DNA of 64,000 bases from the NCBI GenBank assembly GCA_964626905.1, contig CAZVHA010000004.1, positions 1 to 64,000 of the forward strand, in the 5' to 3' direction. The position numbers and the translations under genes are program-made. The DNA is from REEB52 sp964626905 (GTDB lineage: Bacteria; Chlamydiota; Chlamydiia; Chlamydiales; SM23-39). The notes under the pieces were generated by a model. That model saw only the letters and a program-made list of their open reading frames with translations, made no database searches and was not told the origin of the DNA. Shown here piece after piece: positions 24,034-32,882 of this stretch (position 1 is the first letter of the stretch; every line of letters starts with the position of its first letter).

Positions 24034-26928
24034 CAGGATCGATTTGTCCGGCGCCCTCTCCCTTGGAATGTAAGTTGCGATCGATTCGATTTGAGAGCTC
24101 CCAATGAGATTATAAGTGAAGGGGGCTTGCAATTTTCCCGTGTAGAGAATCGCGAGTCGTTTCTTGTTGTCGCGCCCTAAAAAGGCTTTTGAACTTCTCA
24201 AAAACTCATCATAGGAAAGGGCACTCAACCCATCGATCCTCTTTTCTAAAAAGGCAAAATCGGCATCTCTTTCAAAAGCGAGCCGGTCCCAAAGAAGCGA
24301 CTTGCTGCCTAAGTTTCGAAAGCGCATTTTCAAAGAGCTCACAAGACTTGCTTTGATCGTCTCAAATCGCTCCAATGAGACGTTTTCGGCAATCGAATGG
24401 CTAAACTCCTCAATAAATTGCTCAAAGCGCCAAACCAACTCCTCTGGTTGATGGGAATTGGACTGGACGACAAAATATTGAAAGAGCCTCTCCTCAATTT
24501 CTAGAGGAGCACTTTGCGCAATATATCCCGTTTTTTGCTTCGTCCTCAGCTCATTGAAAAACGCCTCTTGCAAAATCGAGGCCAATACCTCCTGCACCGA
24601 TCTCTTCTCAAAAGTGAAATCCCCCTCATCGACAAGGAGCAGCGCCGCATTCCCTTGCACATCGGTCTTCTCAGCGATCTGGTAAGGGCCGCTCGCTTCG
24701 TTGAACCTGAGAACTTTCGTCTCAAAATGTCTCTCTTTCGGATAGGGCGCTTTGCAAAGCCCGTGGATCACGTCGAGCCAGGCGACTTCCGCCTGTTTCA
24801 AAGTCAGATTCCCACAAAAAAGCCCTTGCGCATAGGTCGTCTCAAAAAGGGCTTCGTGAAATTTTAAAAACTCCTCATAGCTGATCGATTGCAAAGCGAG
24901 CAGTTTTTCTTTTTTTGTCACTTTGTCCCGATTGACAATCGAGTCGAGCAGATCTTTCGCCTGTCTCACCGCCAATTCTTTTTGGCCGTTGAGATAACCT
25001 TTTTCATGCCTTGCCATGTAGATGGCAAATTGATCGGGGGTCGGGGGATCTAGCGGCATTTGTCTCAAAATCTCCTGGAGAAAGAGTGGAGCCTTTTCAC
25101 TATATCCAGAAAGTTCCAGGTGCAGCCGAGAGCGCTCAATCTCAAAATTGCAACTCAAACCGGCCGCTTTTGCCGCAGCCAGCATCGGGTGGATGATATC
25201 TGTCAAATGGTCCAGATAGATCGAAGAGAGGACGGCGCTCCTCGCCGACGGATTGATCTCCGGAGAGAGAATATGGATATGATAGACCACTTCAGGTGTC
25301 CCAAATTCGGGAGAGCGGACGTAATAGGCAACTCCAAGATCGCTCTCGGCGATCGGTATTGGCACTGCTCCTTCTCCTTGGGCTCCTTGGGCCCCTTGGA
25401 CAAAGGTGAGGTTTTTGGGAAGAAATGGATTCGGCCCAGGAACTCGGATCGAACTGTTGCTCTCAGCCTTTTCCCAGCGCTCCATCCAATCTTGCGGGAT
25501 TTTGCAAATCGCATATTCGGTCCCAAGCCACTTTTCCTTCCGGTTTAACACTGTCTTGATCAGCTCTGGTGGACTCATCACAGAAAAAAGAGCCATTTTG
25601 GGGGTCAATCCCTTAGCAAATAGCGCGATTTTCTCAGCATCGTACTGGGCGGCCAATATCGAATGCCTCGGATAGGTGCTTAAATCCTCTTCCAAAATCG
25701 TATCGCCCAAATGCATAATGTAATCAAACGGATTTTGGCGCGCCTGGTATTGGTAGTTCAATTTCGCCATCTCGTTTTTCTCTTCAAATACGTAGGCGGG
25801 AATCCCCTGATCTCGCAATGTCGCTATCGCCTCAAAGCAGTGGAGAATTGCCGTCTCCATCTTCGCAAGCCCCTTTTCGGTCAATTCTAAAGAGATTTGG
25901 AAAAATCGATGCTCATTGCCCCCCATCTCGTCCACCCGCGTCGACATCGTGTCGATCAGCCCGTCGTTTTTCAACTTTTCGTAGAGGCTGTATTTCTGCC
26001 CGCGCCTTAAAGCATAGGCAAATAGCTGCGCCGACTGGCTCGGATCTTTCGCAAGCGCTAAGGGAAGCTCCCAAGAAAGGGTCAGCGATTTCCGATTTTG
26101 GATCGGCTTGATCGCAATCATATGCCCCACTTGGTTCTTCGAAGTGAGAGACCCGCTCGTATCCACTGTGCCACCCCCACTTTTCGGCACTTGAGAAAAC
26201 ATCTGAACCACATTTTCTTTGAGCTCATCCATCGGCAAAGGAGAGTAGAGGACGAGGTGCATTTTCTCCGCGCCATAATGGCTCTGGTGCCAGTTCTTCA
26301 GCGCCTCTTGTGGAATTTTTCCAAGTGTCTGAGAATTGCCCGTCGAAAACAGCCGGTTCGGATGTTTCGGATTGCCCGTCTCTTTGAAAACCATGTACTC
26401 GCGCCACCCATCATGCTCGATGTTTTTCGCAAATTCTTGATCGACATTGTGCATCTCCCGAGAAAGATAGGAAGGATTGAAGAGCGGATCAATAAAAAAA
26501 TGGGCAAATCGATCCAAAATGGAGAGAAATCCACTCGTTTGCGCCGAAAACATGTAGACCGTTCGATTCGGCGCTGTGAACGCGTTCATCTGCCCCGCAT
26601 AGTCAGAAATAAATGTCGAAAATTCATTCACGTTCGGATACTTTTGCGTCCCCATAAAAAGCATGTGCTCGCAAAAATGGGCCATCCCAGCATATTCCAA
26701 AGGATCGCTCCACGAGCCCACCTCTACACAAAGAGAAGCTGCCGATTGGTCTGCCCCTTTATCCGAAATCAGAAGCACACACATCCCGTTATTTAGGCGC
26801 AGCTTTAAGGTTTGCCTTTGGTTCAGCTCCGGATTTAAGAGGGGAAGATTCGATTGGTCTTCCACGATACTGAAAGGTTGCATAGCGTTCATCAAGAGGG
26901 CCGTATTTGCTACAATAGAGGCGATCAT
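24013..26928 (-). CDS. Insulysin/pitrilysin-like M16 metalloprotease
   Basis: The 971-residue protein begins with a hydrophobic, signal-like segment (M-I-A-S-I-V-A-N-T-A-L-L). The inverted zinc motif H-F-C-E-H (HxxEH) lies in the first domain, followed by M-N-A-F-T. Four M16-type repeats account for the length, as in protease III and insulysin, and only the first keeps the zinc site. It degrades peptides inside its closed chamber, probably in the periplasm. ATG at 26928 overlaps the plsB-like stop by 4 bases (ATGA). It corresponds to CT806 (ptr) in C. trachomatis. Confidence 0.92.
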   Translation of the reverse strand: MIASIVANTALLMNAMQPFSIVEDQSNLPLLNPELNQRQTLKLRLNNGMCVLLISDKGADQSAASLCVEVGSWSDPLEYAGMAHFCEHMLFMGTQKYPNVNEFSTFISDYAGQMNAFTAPNRTVYMFSAQTSGFLSILDRFAHFFIDPLFNPSYLSREMHNVDQEFAKNIEHDGWREYMVFKETGNPKHPNRLFSTGNSQTLGKIPQEALKNWHQSHYGAEKMHLVLYSPLPMDELKENVVQMFSQVPKSGGGTVDTSGSLTSKNQVGHMIAIKPIQNRKSLTLSWELPLALAKDPSQSAQLFAYALRRGQKYSLYEKLKNDGLIDTMSTRVDEMGGNEHRFFQISLELTEKGLAKMETAILHCFEAIATLRDQGIPAYVFEEKNEMAKLNYQYQARQNPFDYIMHLGDTILEEDLSTYPRHSILAAQYDAEKIALFAKGLTPKMALFSVMSPPELIKTVLNRKEKWLGTEYAICKIPQDWMERWEKAESNSSIRVPGPNPFLPKNLTFVQGAQGAQGEGAVPIPIAESDLGVAYYVRSPEFGTPEVVYHIHILSPEINPSARSAVLSSIYLDHLTDIIHPMLAAAKAAGLSCNFEIERSRLHLELSGYSEKAPLFLQEILRQMPLDPPTPDQFAIYMARHEKGYLNGQKELAVRQAKDLLDSIVNRDKVTKKEKLLALQSISYEEFLKFHEALFETTYAQGLFCGNLTLKQAEVAWLDVIHGLCKAPYPKERHFETKVLRFNEASGPYQIAEKTDVQGNAALLLVDEGDFTFEKRSVQEVLASILQEAFFNELRTKQKTGYIAQSAPLEIEERLFQYFVVQSNSHQPEELVWRFEQFIEEFSHSIAENVSLERFETIKASLVSSLKMRFRNLGSKSLLWDRLAFERDADFAFLEKRIDGLSALSYDEFLRSSKAFLGRDNKKRLAILYTGKLQAPFTYNLIGSSQIESIATYIPRERAPDKSILLQTGVR

Positions 26929-27878
26929 TTTAATCCCTGGTAGGTGTTGTTGACAATGTTCCAAATAGCATCTGCTCTATTTTTTCTTCGAGTAGTTTTT
27001 TCTTTTTCTTCCGAACCTGGAAAATGGTCCATGTCAAATTCGGGAGAAAAAGCGATGGTGATTGCCCCTTTTTGGATTCTTCGCATCTCCCCGAGCTCCT
27101 TTTGGATTGTGTCGGGCGGAGGGAGCAAATCATAAGTCGCAAGAGTCAGCGGATAAAAATGGGTCGGCCGCTTCGCTTTGCGAGACATCAGGTGAACTAG
27201 CTCAATGCTCGAAGGATCAAAAGGGGCAATTTCCACTTCTCCATTTCCCGTTTTTCGATCTCTGCCACCACTCGGCGCAATGTAGATGATTTTCCCCCCC
27301 TCTTGCAGGAGCTGGCTCATCAGTTCCATCGTCCGTTTGTTGTGCAGCTGCTTTTCTCCCTTTTGCTCAGGCGGTTCGTCGATGTAGCGCTTCGAATAAA
27401 TGCAAAGTAAATCGCACCCCATGCTTAAGGGAATTGCCAGTGGATCGGTAATCACCCTTTCCCCCGCGACAAAAATCATCTGTTCGGCCATTTGAGGATG
27501 CCCTTCTTCCAAAAGAAGCGCGATGACCTGCGGGTCAATTTCCGTCTGGTGATTGGCCAAAAGAATGGCGTTTTCTCTCCTCTTTAGCTGCCCCTCAATC
27601 CCATTCACAATGTCAAGCCCTTGCACGGTCGAATGTTCAAAATCGATCACAGGACGGATAAATTCCAGACCAAATCGATAGTAATCAAAGGGAAATCGGC
27701 TTTTCTTGTGATAGGGCTCAAAATGAAAGGGGTTCTCAAAAAACTCCAAGATCTTTTCACAATAGACCTCGACGATCTGATTGTTCGCAGAGGTGGCCGC
27801 CCGATAGGAGCGGATAAATTCCGAAAGAAGTTTTCGGAATTTATCCGGGAGCTTTTCAAACTTCAATTTTTTGTCCAT
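26925..27878 (-). CDS. plsB: Glycerol-3-phosphate acyltransferase, plant-chloroplast type
   Basis: The 317-residue protein has the acyltransferase H(X)4D motif L-A-N-H-Q-T-E-I-D-P near 140, followed by A-G-E-R-V and P-S-G-G-R-D-R (blocks II-III) and F-Y-P-L-T-L-A-T-Y-D (block IV). This architecture is that of the soluble plastid enzyme (ATS1/ACT1) and of chlamydial CT807, not of the large E. coli PlsB. It makes lysophosphatidic acid, the first step in phospholipid synthesis. The 5' end overlaps rng by 23 bases and the 3' end overlaps the M16 gene by 4, indicating an operon. Confidence 0.9.
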   Translation of the reverse strand: MDKKLKFEKLPDKFRKLLSEFIRSYRAATSANNQIVEVYCEKILEFFENPFHFEPYHKKSRFPFDYYRFGLEFIRPVIDFEHSTVQGLDIVNGIEGQLKRRENAILLANHQTEIDPQVIALLLEEGHPQMAEQMIFVAGERVITDPLAIPLSMGCDLLCIYSKRYIDEPPEQKGEKQLHNKRTMELMSQLLQEGGKIIYIAPSGGRDRKTGNGEVEIAPFDPSSIELVHLMSRKAKRPTHFYPLTLATYDLLPPPDTIQKELGEMRRIQKGAITIAFSPEFDMDHFPGSEEKEKTTRRKNRADAIWNIVNNTYQGLK

Positions 27879-29397
27879 TGGTCGTCGAATAAAACAAAAA
27901 TTCGTTCAAATGCAAACTGTCATTAATCGCAAATTCGAGATGCGCATTTGACTTGCTCGCTAGCTTTAAATAGTAATCCCTATCGCTCTGATTGAGATAT
28001 TTTTCCAAATCGGGATGGACCATCAGCTTCAAGGCAAATTGGTTGTGGCATGAAATCAACTTCTTGAGCGCCCTTTCAATTTCCACAGCTACGCTCTCGT
28101 GCGTTTTGATCAGCCCACTCCCCGAACAGTAAGGACAGCTCATGTAGATCGTCTGCGAGAGCGATTCCCGGTTCCTTTGGCGCGTCATCTCCACAAGCCC
28201 AAATTCGCTCATCCCCAAAATCGTGCACTTTGCAGAATCCTCTTTCATGCACTCTTTGAGCCGCTCTAACACCCGTCTCTGATTTTTCCGAGAGCGCATG
28301 TCGATGAAATCGCAAATGATCAATCCTCCAATATTGCGCAGTCTCAGTTGCCGCGCAATCTCCCCGGCCGCTTCCAAATTGATCCGGACGAGCGTCTCTT
28401 CGACATCGATCCCAGAAGGATTTGCAGAGCTCCTCCCCGAGTTGACGTCGATTGTGTGCATCGCCTCTGTTCGATCGAAATAGAGATACCCTCCAGAGCC
28501 AAGCCAAATTTTGCGCTTCACCGCTCTATCGATCTCCCGCTCTACGTTGAACCTTTCAAACATCGGCACATTGTCTCGATAAAATTCGATGTTGAGCGGA
28601 TGTTCTTCCATGTACTTTTGATAAAGGTGCTTGCAGCGCAAATAGGTCGTGTGGTCGTCGATGAGGAGCCGGTCGATCTTTTTATCCACGCATAGAGTGA
28701 CCACCCGTTTGATGAGGTCAGACTCCTCAAAAAGGAGCGCCGGGCGGTTTGATTTGTGAAACTTTTCGACAATCGATTGCCAGGTGGCTAAAAGCTCGTG
28801 CGCCTCTTCGACGAGCTGCTCTGCCAAAGCCTCTGCGCTCGCAGTGCGGCAAATGAGCCCCATGTCTTGCGGCATCTCAAAGGAACGGATGATTTTTTTC
28901 AGCCGATCGCGCATCGCTTTGTCTTCGATTTTTCTCGACACGCCTCGGTGCGAATTGTTCGGCAGTAGGACGAGATAGCGGCCCGCAATCGAGATGTTTG
29001 AGGTGAGTCTTGCCCCCTTGGTCCCAATGGCCTCTTTCACCACTTGAACGAGCACTGGCTGATCGATTTTTAAAAGCTGCGAGATCTCTTTCGGCGCAGG
29101 CGCCTGCTTCATCTTGCTGATGTCGTAATCGAGATCAAAATCCATATCGAACATCTCTTCAAACTTCTTCGTGTTTTCCAAAATGTCGCTGATGTGAATA
29201 AAGCCGTTTTCTCCCTCGTGAATATCGATAAAGGCCGATTGGATGTTGTGGAGGATGTTGGTTACGCGTCCTCGATAGACATTCCCCGTGATCTGCCGCG
29301 ATTTTTTCCGATCGACGATCAGATCGTGGAGCTGTCCATGCTTCAAGTAGGCGTAGCGAGTCTCTTTTGATTCGACGTTGAGTAAAATTTCATGCAT
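27856..29397 (-). CDS. rng: Ribonuclease E/G family endoribonuclease
   Basis: The 513-residue protein has an S1-like RNA-binding segment in the N-terminal 120 residues (V-Y-R-G-R-V-T-N-I-L). The catalytic DNase I-like domain contains D-V-N-S-G-R and I-I-C-D-F-I-D-M (metal aspartates). The zinc-link-like C-P-Y-C-S-G-S-G lies near 410. It processes rRNA 5' ends and decays mRNA. The size suits RNase G, with no long scaffold tail as in RNase E. It sits between plsX and plsB as in C. trachomatis (CT808). Confidence 0.92.
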   Translation of the reverse strand: MHEILLNVESKETRYAYLKHGQLHDLIVDRKKSRQITGNVYRGRVTNILHNIQSAFIDIHEGENGFIHISDILENTKKFEEMFDMDFDLDYDISKMKQAPAPKEISQLLKIDQPVLVQVVKEAIGTKGARLTSNISIAGRYLVLLPNNSHRGVSRKIEDKAMRDRLKKIIRSFEMPQDMGLICRTASAEALAEQLVEEAHELLATWQSIVEKFHKSNRPALLFEESDLIKRVVTLCVDKKIDRLLIDDHTTYLRCKHLYQKYMEEHPLNIEFYRDNVPMFERFNVEREIDRAVKRKIWLGSGGYLYFDRTEAMHTIDVNSGRSSANPSGIDVEETLVRINLEAAGEIARQLRLRNIGGLIICDFIDMRSRKNQRRVLERLKECMKEDSAKCTILGMSEFGLVEMTRQRNRESLSQTIYMSCPYCSGSGLIKTHESVAVEIERALKKLISCHNQFALKLMVHPDLEKYLNQSDRDYYLKLASKSNAHLEFAINDSLHLNEFLFYSTTNGQKIEV

Positions 29398-29403
29398 AAT
29401 TTT

Positions 29404-30330
29404 TTATGATAGTTCATTCATTAATTTTTGTACGAACCCCTCTTTTGCAAGTCTCACAGCCCCCATGACGGCGTTCGTAAATGCCGAAGGAGTTGAATAG
29501 CCGTGACACTTGATCGCAATTCCCTGAATGCCCGCAAGGACTGCTCCCGGGTATTCGGAATAGTGGAGAAGTTCAAATTTTTTCATCTCGCTTGAAGGGA
29601 CTTCGAGCCTATCTAACATGAGACTCGCAATCCCCTCCGCAGTCTTTAAAAAGACGTTTCCTGTAAATCCATCTGTCACAAGGACACTCACGTCTCCATC
29701 AAAAACCGTTTTCCCTTCAATATTTCCGGCAAAATGGATCGATTTGTCCCTCTGGAGCTCGTGATAGGCAAGGCGCAGCTCAGAAGTTCCCTTGAGCGCT
29801 TCAGAACCGATATTCAATAAGCCGATCGCAGGGTTTTGAATCCCTCGCGTCTTTTGAAAGGCGATCCCCAACTTTGCAAATTGGACCAGTTGGACAGCTC
29901 TCGCTTGTAAATTAGCCCCCACATCGAGCACTGCTACCGGATTTTTTTTCGTCGGCATCAGCGCGAGAAGCGCGGGCCTATAAATGCCGGGCAGATTGCC
30001 GAGAATCATTTTGGCCGATGAGACGAGTGCACCCGTGTTGCCCGCAGAGACAAATGCGTCGATCGCCTTCTCTTTTAAAAGGCGCATCCCAACCGGGATC
30101 GTCGCCCTCCTCTTCTTGCGGAGCGCGACGAGAGGATGCTCGTCCATCTCGATCACTTCAGCGGTGGCAATATACTCCAAAAAAGAGCTGGCGTCAGCAA
30201 ATTCAGGCGTGCCAACTGCGAGAAGGGTCACCTCTTTTGGCAAAGCGAGAGCCCTCAATGCGCTTAGCAACGTGCGGGGATCGTTGTCGTTCCCCATCAG
30301 GTCTATGCCGATCTTAAGCGGTCGCTGCAA
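29404..30330 (-). CDS. plsX: Phosphate acyltransferase PlsX
   Basis: It converts acyl-ACP to acyl-phosphate. The family start motif is visible as K-I-G-I-D-L-M-G-N-D-N-D, and further motifs include V-S-A-G-N-T-G-A-L, V-L-D-V-G-A-N, and V-T-D-G-F-T-G-N-V-F-L-K. I place the start at TTG 30330, five codons before the conserved I-G-I-D; this TTG lies inside the end of rpmF and gives 308 residues. A longer frame reaching an ATG at 30462 only covers rpmF in another frame. Translational coupling with rpmF is likely. The order rpmF-plsX is conserved in bacteria. Confidence 0.9.
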   Translation of the reverse strand: MQRPLKIGIDLMGNDNDPRTLLSALRALALPKEVTLLAVGTPEFADASSFLEYIATAEVIEMDEHPLVALRKKRRATIPVGMRLLKEKAIDAFVSAGNTGALVSSAKMILGNLPGIYRPALLALMPTKKNPVAVLDVGANLQARAVQLVQFAKLGIAFQKTRGIQNPAIGLLNIGSEALKGTSELRLAYHELQRDKSIHFAGNIEGKTVFDGDVSVLVTDGFTGNVFLKTAEGIASLMLDRLEVPSSEMKKFELLHYSEYPGAVLAGIQGIAIKCHGYSTPSAFTNAVMGAVRLAKEGFVQKLMNELS

Positions 30331-30490
30331 ATGCCTGGCCTTTATACTGTCCGCAAGAGGGGCAGATCCTGTGTGGGAGGCGCTGTTTTCCACAATTGGG
30401 GCACTCTGAGAAATTCTTCGGTTTTTTCGCATGGTGCGACCTGCGGGAATTTTTCTTTGCATTCGAAGTGCGGTTACGAGGTACGGCCAT
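30314..30490 (-). CDS. rpmF: 50S ribosomal protein L32
   Basis: The 58-residue protein starts M-A-V-P-R-N-R-T-S. Two zinc-binding cysteine pairs, C-P-N-C and C-P-S-C, flank a basic segment; this is the zinc-bearing form of L32. It follows a DUF177 gene and overlaps plsX, the usual context. The 5' end overlaps the 3' end of the DUF177 gene by 17 bases. Confidence 0.95.
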   Translation of the reverse strand: MAVPRNRTSNAKKNSRRSHHAKKPKNFSECPNCGKQRLPHRICPSCGQYKGQAFAATA

Positions 30491-30962
30491 TGTTTTTTTC
30501 TCCAATTTTTAAGTCTTTATCCATATCGGCAAAAGGGCAATAGGTCTCTTTTTTCAAAGAGCGGATGAAAGGGGTGATTGAACCCCTTTCGGGGCATTTT
30601 CCCCGATTGCACTCAGCCGTTTTCGGCAACTCGATCAAAAGAGCCTCTCTGAGCGGGTCGCTAAAATCAAATACCCCACCCCGAATCTCTTCGATCGGCT
30701 GCGCATGGTAAAAATGATCCACTCTCAATTCGATCTCCACCATCACATTGCAAACTGCGCAAGGCATTTTGATGGCCGTTGCCGTTTGGAGATGGATGAT
30801 CAAATGCTCACCGGTCAAGTAGGTTTCCCCCCGAGCGATCACAGCCTTGTGAAACTTCAGATCAGGCTCGTCTGGACCTAAAAACTTGGGGTCCTCCCTC
30901 AAATCAATTTTTTGAGTTTGCCCCCCCTTCAAGTGGTCGATGAGTATTTTGAAAGCAGACAT
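30474..30962 (-). CDS. DUF177/YceD-family protein
   Basis: The 162-residue protein is the usual partner upstream of rpmF. It has the typical C-A-V-C-N motif near residue 82 and a C-terminal C-N-R-G-K-C-P region that follows a D-P-L-R-E-A-L-L-I-E-L-P segment. YceD family members are linked to 23S rRNA accumulation and are needed for chloroplast 23S processing in plants. ATG 30962 was chosen because the frame before it overlaps lpxB and has no family resemblance. Confidence 0.85.
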   Translation of the reverse strand: MSAFKILIDHLKGGQTQKIDLREDPKFLGPDEPDLKFHKAVIARGETYLTGEHLIIHLQTATAIKMPCAVCNVMVEIELRVDHFYHAQPIEEIRGGVFDFSDPLREALLIELPKTAECNRGKCPERGSITPFIRSLKKETYCPFADMDKDLKIGEKNNGRTS

Positions 30963-30996
30963 ATCTACGCAACTACGAAGTTTAAGGAATGGGGGC

Positions 30997-32121
30997 TTAA
31001 AAAGCGAGAAGAATAGCTTGGGCAGCCTCGAGTGCAGCATCTTGGGTTCCAAGATTTTTTTGAACCTTTTGACACCCCAAAATCGCCCTTTGTCTCAGCG
31101 AGGGGTCCAAGAGGAGTTTTTGGGTCCAAAAAAAAAGCGATTCTTCGGTGAGATTCGATCCAAAAAGTTCTTTATAAACCTCTTCATCAGCAACGATGTT
31201 GGGAAGCGAGTAGAAGGGCAAATCGATGCGAAATATTTTTTGGGCGAGAAATTGATCAAACGGGCGAATGGCATAAGAGACCACCGTCGGCACCCCGTGC
31301 AGGGCGAGCTCCAATGTCACCGTGCCCGATGTCGCGATCGCCATATGGCATGAGCGCATCAGCTCATAGCGGTCTTCCATCTTGACGATTTTCACACCCG
31401 CGATATCCGGGGGAAACCCCGCCTGAGCCAGGGGAGGAAACCCCGCCTGAGAAAGGGGAAACCCCGCTTGAGAAAGGGCGATTTGCAGCTCCGGATTGGC
31501 TTCTTTGAGCCTCCTTGCCACTTTGAGCTGCAGCGGCAGATTGCGATCGATTTGCGCTTTGCGGCTCCCCGGGAAGAGGGCTAAAATTTTTTCTTTACAA
31601 GGGATTGGAGGAGCGATCTGTTTTGCGAGCGGGTGACCCACATACTTGACCTTCAAATTCGTATTTGAAAAATAGCCTTTTTCAAAGGGAAACAAAGTGA
31701 GGAGAAGATCGAGGTTTTTGGCCATGGGGAAAATCCGTTTTTTCCCCCACGCCCAGACGGAGGGGCAGATAAAATGGATCAGCTTTCCTTGAAATCCCTT
31801 TTTTCTCAAAGAATTTTCCAGGCGCAAATGGAAGCCGGGATAGTCGATGAAGAGGACCGCTTTCGGATTGAGGGCTAAGATCTGATTGCGAATTTGATAA
31901 AAAGTCCGAATGAGTTGCGGCAGCGCTTTGAGAACGTCTAAAAATCCCATCACTTTGAGCGATTCCATGGGAAAATATTCTCGGATGGGCCATTTGCGCA
32001 TATGAGGCCCTGCCACTGCGCCGATCTTCAGATCGGGGCGGAGGTTCAAAAGAGCTTCAATGAGTTTGGCCCCATGCAGATCTCCACTCATTTCTCCAGA
32101 GCAGATAAATAGATCGGTCAT
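30997..32121 (-). CDS. lpxB: Lipid-A-disaccharide synthase
   Basis: The 374-residue protein begins with the LpxB glycosyltransferase signature I-C-S-G-E-M-S-G-D-L-H-G-A. It continues with V-M-G-F-L-D-V-L, F-I-D-Y-P-G-F-H-L-R-L, C-P-S-V-W-A-W-G, V-G-H-P-L, P-G-S-R, and S-G-T-V-T-L-E in the donor site. It joins UDP-diacylglucosamine and lipid X to form the lipid A disaccharide. A tandem repeat in the coding region (31411-31478) adds three Q-A-G-F-P units, which is unusual for LpxB. Order with pcnB is reminiscent of CT410-CT411. Confidence 0.95.
   Translation of the reverse strand: MTDLFICSGEMSGDLHGAKLIEALLNLRPDLKIGAVAGPHMRKWPIREYFPMESLKVMGFLDVLKALPQLIRTFYQIRNQILALNPKAVLFIDYPGFHLRLENSLRKKGFQGKLIHFICPSVWAWGKKRIFPMAKNLDLLLTLFPFEKGYFSNTNLKVKYVGHPLAKQIAPPIPCKEKILALFPGSRKAQIDRNLPLQLKVARRLKEANPELQIALSQAGFPLSQAGFPPLAQAGFPPDIAGVKIVKMEDRYELMRSCHMAIATSGTVTLELALHGVPTVVSYAIRPFDQFLAQKIFRIDLPFYSLPNIVADEEVYKELFGSNLTEESLFFWTQKLLLDPSLRQRAILGCQKVQKNLGTQDAALEAAQAILLAF
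31411..31478 (-). repeat. Tandem 21-24-bp repeat inside lpxB
   Basis: Three near-identical copies of ggaaaccccgcctgagaaagg-type units lie head to tail. Read on the minus strand they encode [L]-[S/A]-Q-A-G-F-P-[P] three times without breaking the frame. Units of 21 and 24 bases keep the reading frame, so copy number could vary without inactivating lpxB. Confidence 0.85.
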
Positions 32122-32882
32122 AGCCCCGATGCCACCAGCCAGTCGGCCCCTTTTTTGAAAATCTCTGGAGGAGTGCCGTGACCCATGTGACCAATCGAAG
32201 GGTAAATTTCAAGTTCCGCTCGGACGATTTTTCCTTTTTTCTCTTTTGTGAGCGCCATCACGAATTCAAAGCATTCTCTCGTCCCGACCCTTGTGTCGTC
32301 ATTGCCGATGAAGAGTTTGATCTGTCGGTCGGAAAGGGCGCTTGCTAGGTGGACGAGATCGAGTCCATTCGCGGTTGCGTTTTCTTGCATGTCGCGAAAT
32401 TCGCGGATCATCCGCAAAGCGGTGAGGGGAGCAAAACCGACAATCGATCGAAACCTCGGATCGATCGCAGCGACGTGGGCTGCGATAAAAGCGCCTCGAG
32501 AAAGGCCTGAGATGGCCATTTTTTCAGGGGTTACGAATTTTTCCCGAACTGCGAAGTCAATCCCCTTTTGAACATCCTCTAAAAAAGGGCGGACCCGATC
32601 GATCCCCCTTTCCATCTCCTCTGCCCAGACTCTCATCGCATCTTTGGCGGGCAAATCGTTTTCGTGTGCCGGGAGAGTCATCGAAAATACCCGGATCATT
32701 TTTCCTTGCAAGAACTGGACCGGCTGATTGAAAGGATCGAGGGTGAGACTATCAGGGCCCGAAATGGCAAAATAAAAAAGGGTGGGGAGGGGGCCGAGAT
32801 CGAGAGGAGGCCCTACGTGATAGAGAGTGACATCGGGCGCAACGTGGAGGGCGGAGCACCTGGTTTTCACGGGGGTTTTCAC
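32118..32882 (-). CDS. Alpha/beta-hydrolase family protein
   Basis: The 254-residue protein has the nucleophile elbow G-L-S-R-G (G-x-S-x-G) near residue 143, a later aspartate in I-G-N-D-D-T, and a C-terminal histidine in S-I-G-H-M-G-H-G, giving a full Ser-Asp-His triad. The fold fits dienelactone-hydrolase or prolyl-oligopeptidase-like hydrolases. Overlaps of 4 bases with both pcnB and lpxB show that it is part of one operon. The substrate is unknown. Confidence 0.82.
   Translation of the reverse strand: MKTPVKTRCSALHVAPDVTLYHVGPPLDLGPLPTLFYFAISGPDSLTLDPFNQPVQFLQGKMIRVFSMTLPAHENDLPAKDAMRVWAEEMERGIDRVRPFLEDVQKGIDFAVREKFVTPEKMAISGLSRGAFIAAHVAAIDPRFRSIVGFAPLTALRMIREFRDMQENATANGLDLVHLASALSDRQIKLFIGNDDTRVGTRECFEFVMALTKEKKGKIVRAELEIYPSIGHMGHGTPPEIFKKGADWLVASGL

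Noticed and set aside
30331..30462. N-terminal extension of plsX to ATG 30462
   Set aside because: This segment is rpmF read in another frame; PlsX family homology begins just after TTG 30330.
31411..31478. CRISPR-like short direct repeats
   Set aside because: Only three contiguous units without unique spacers, inside lpxB and in frame; no cas genes.
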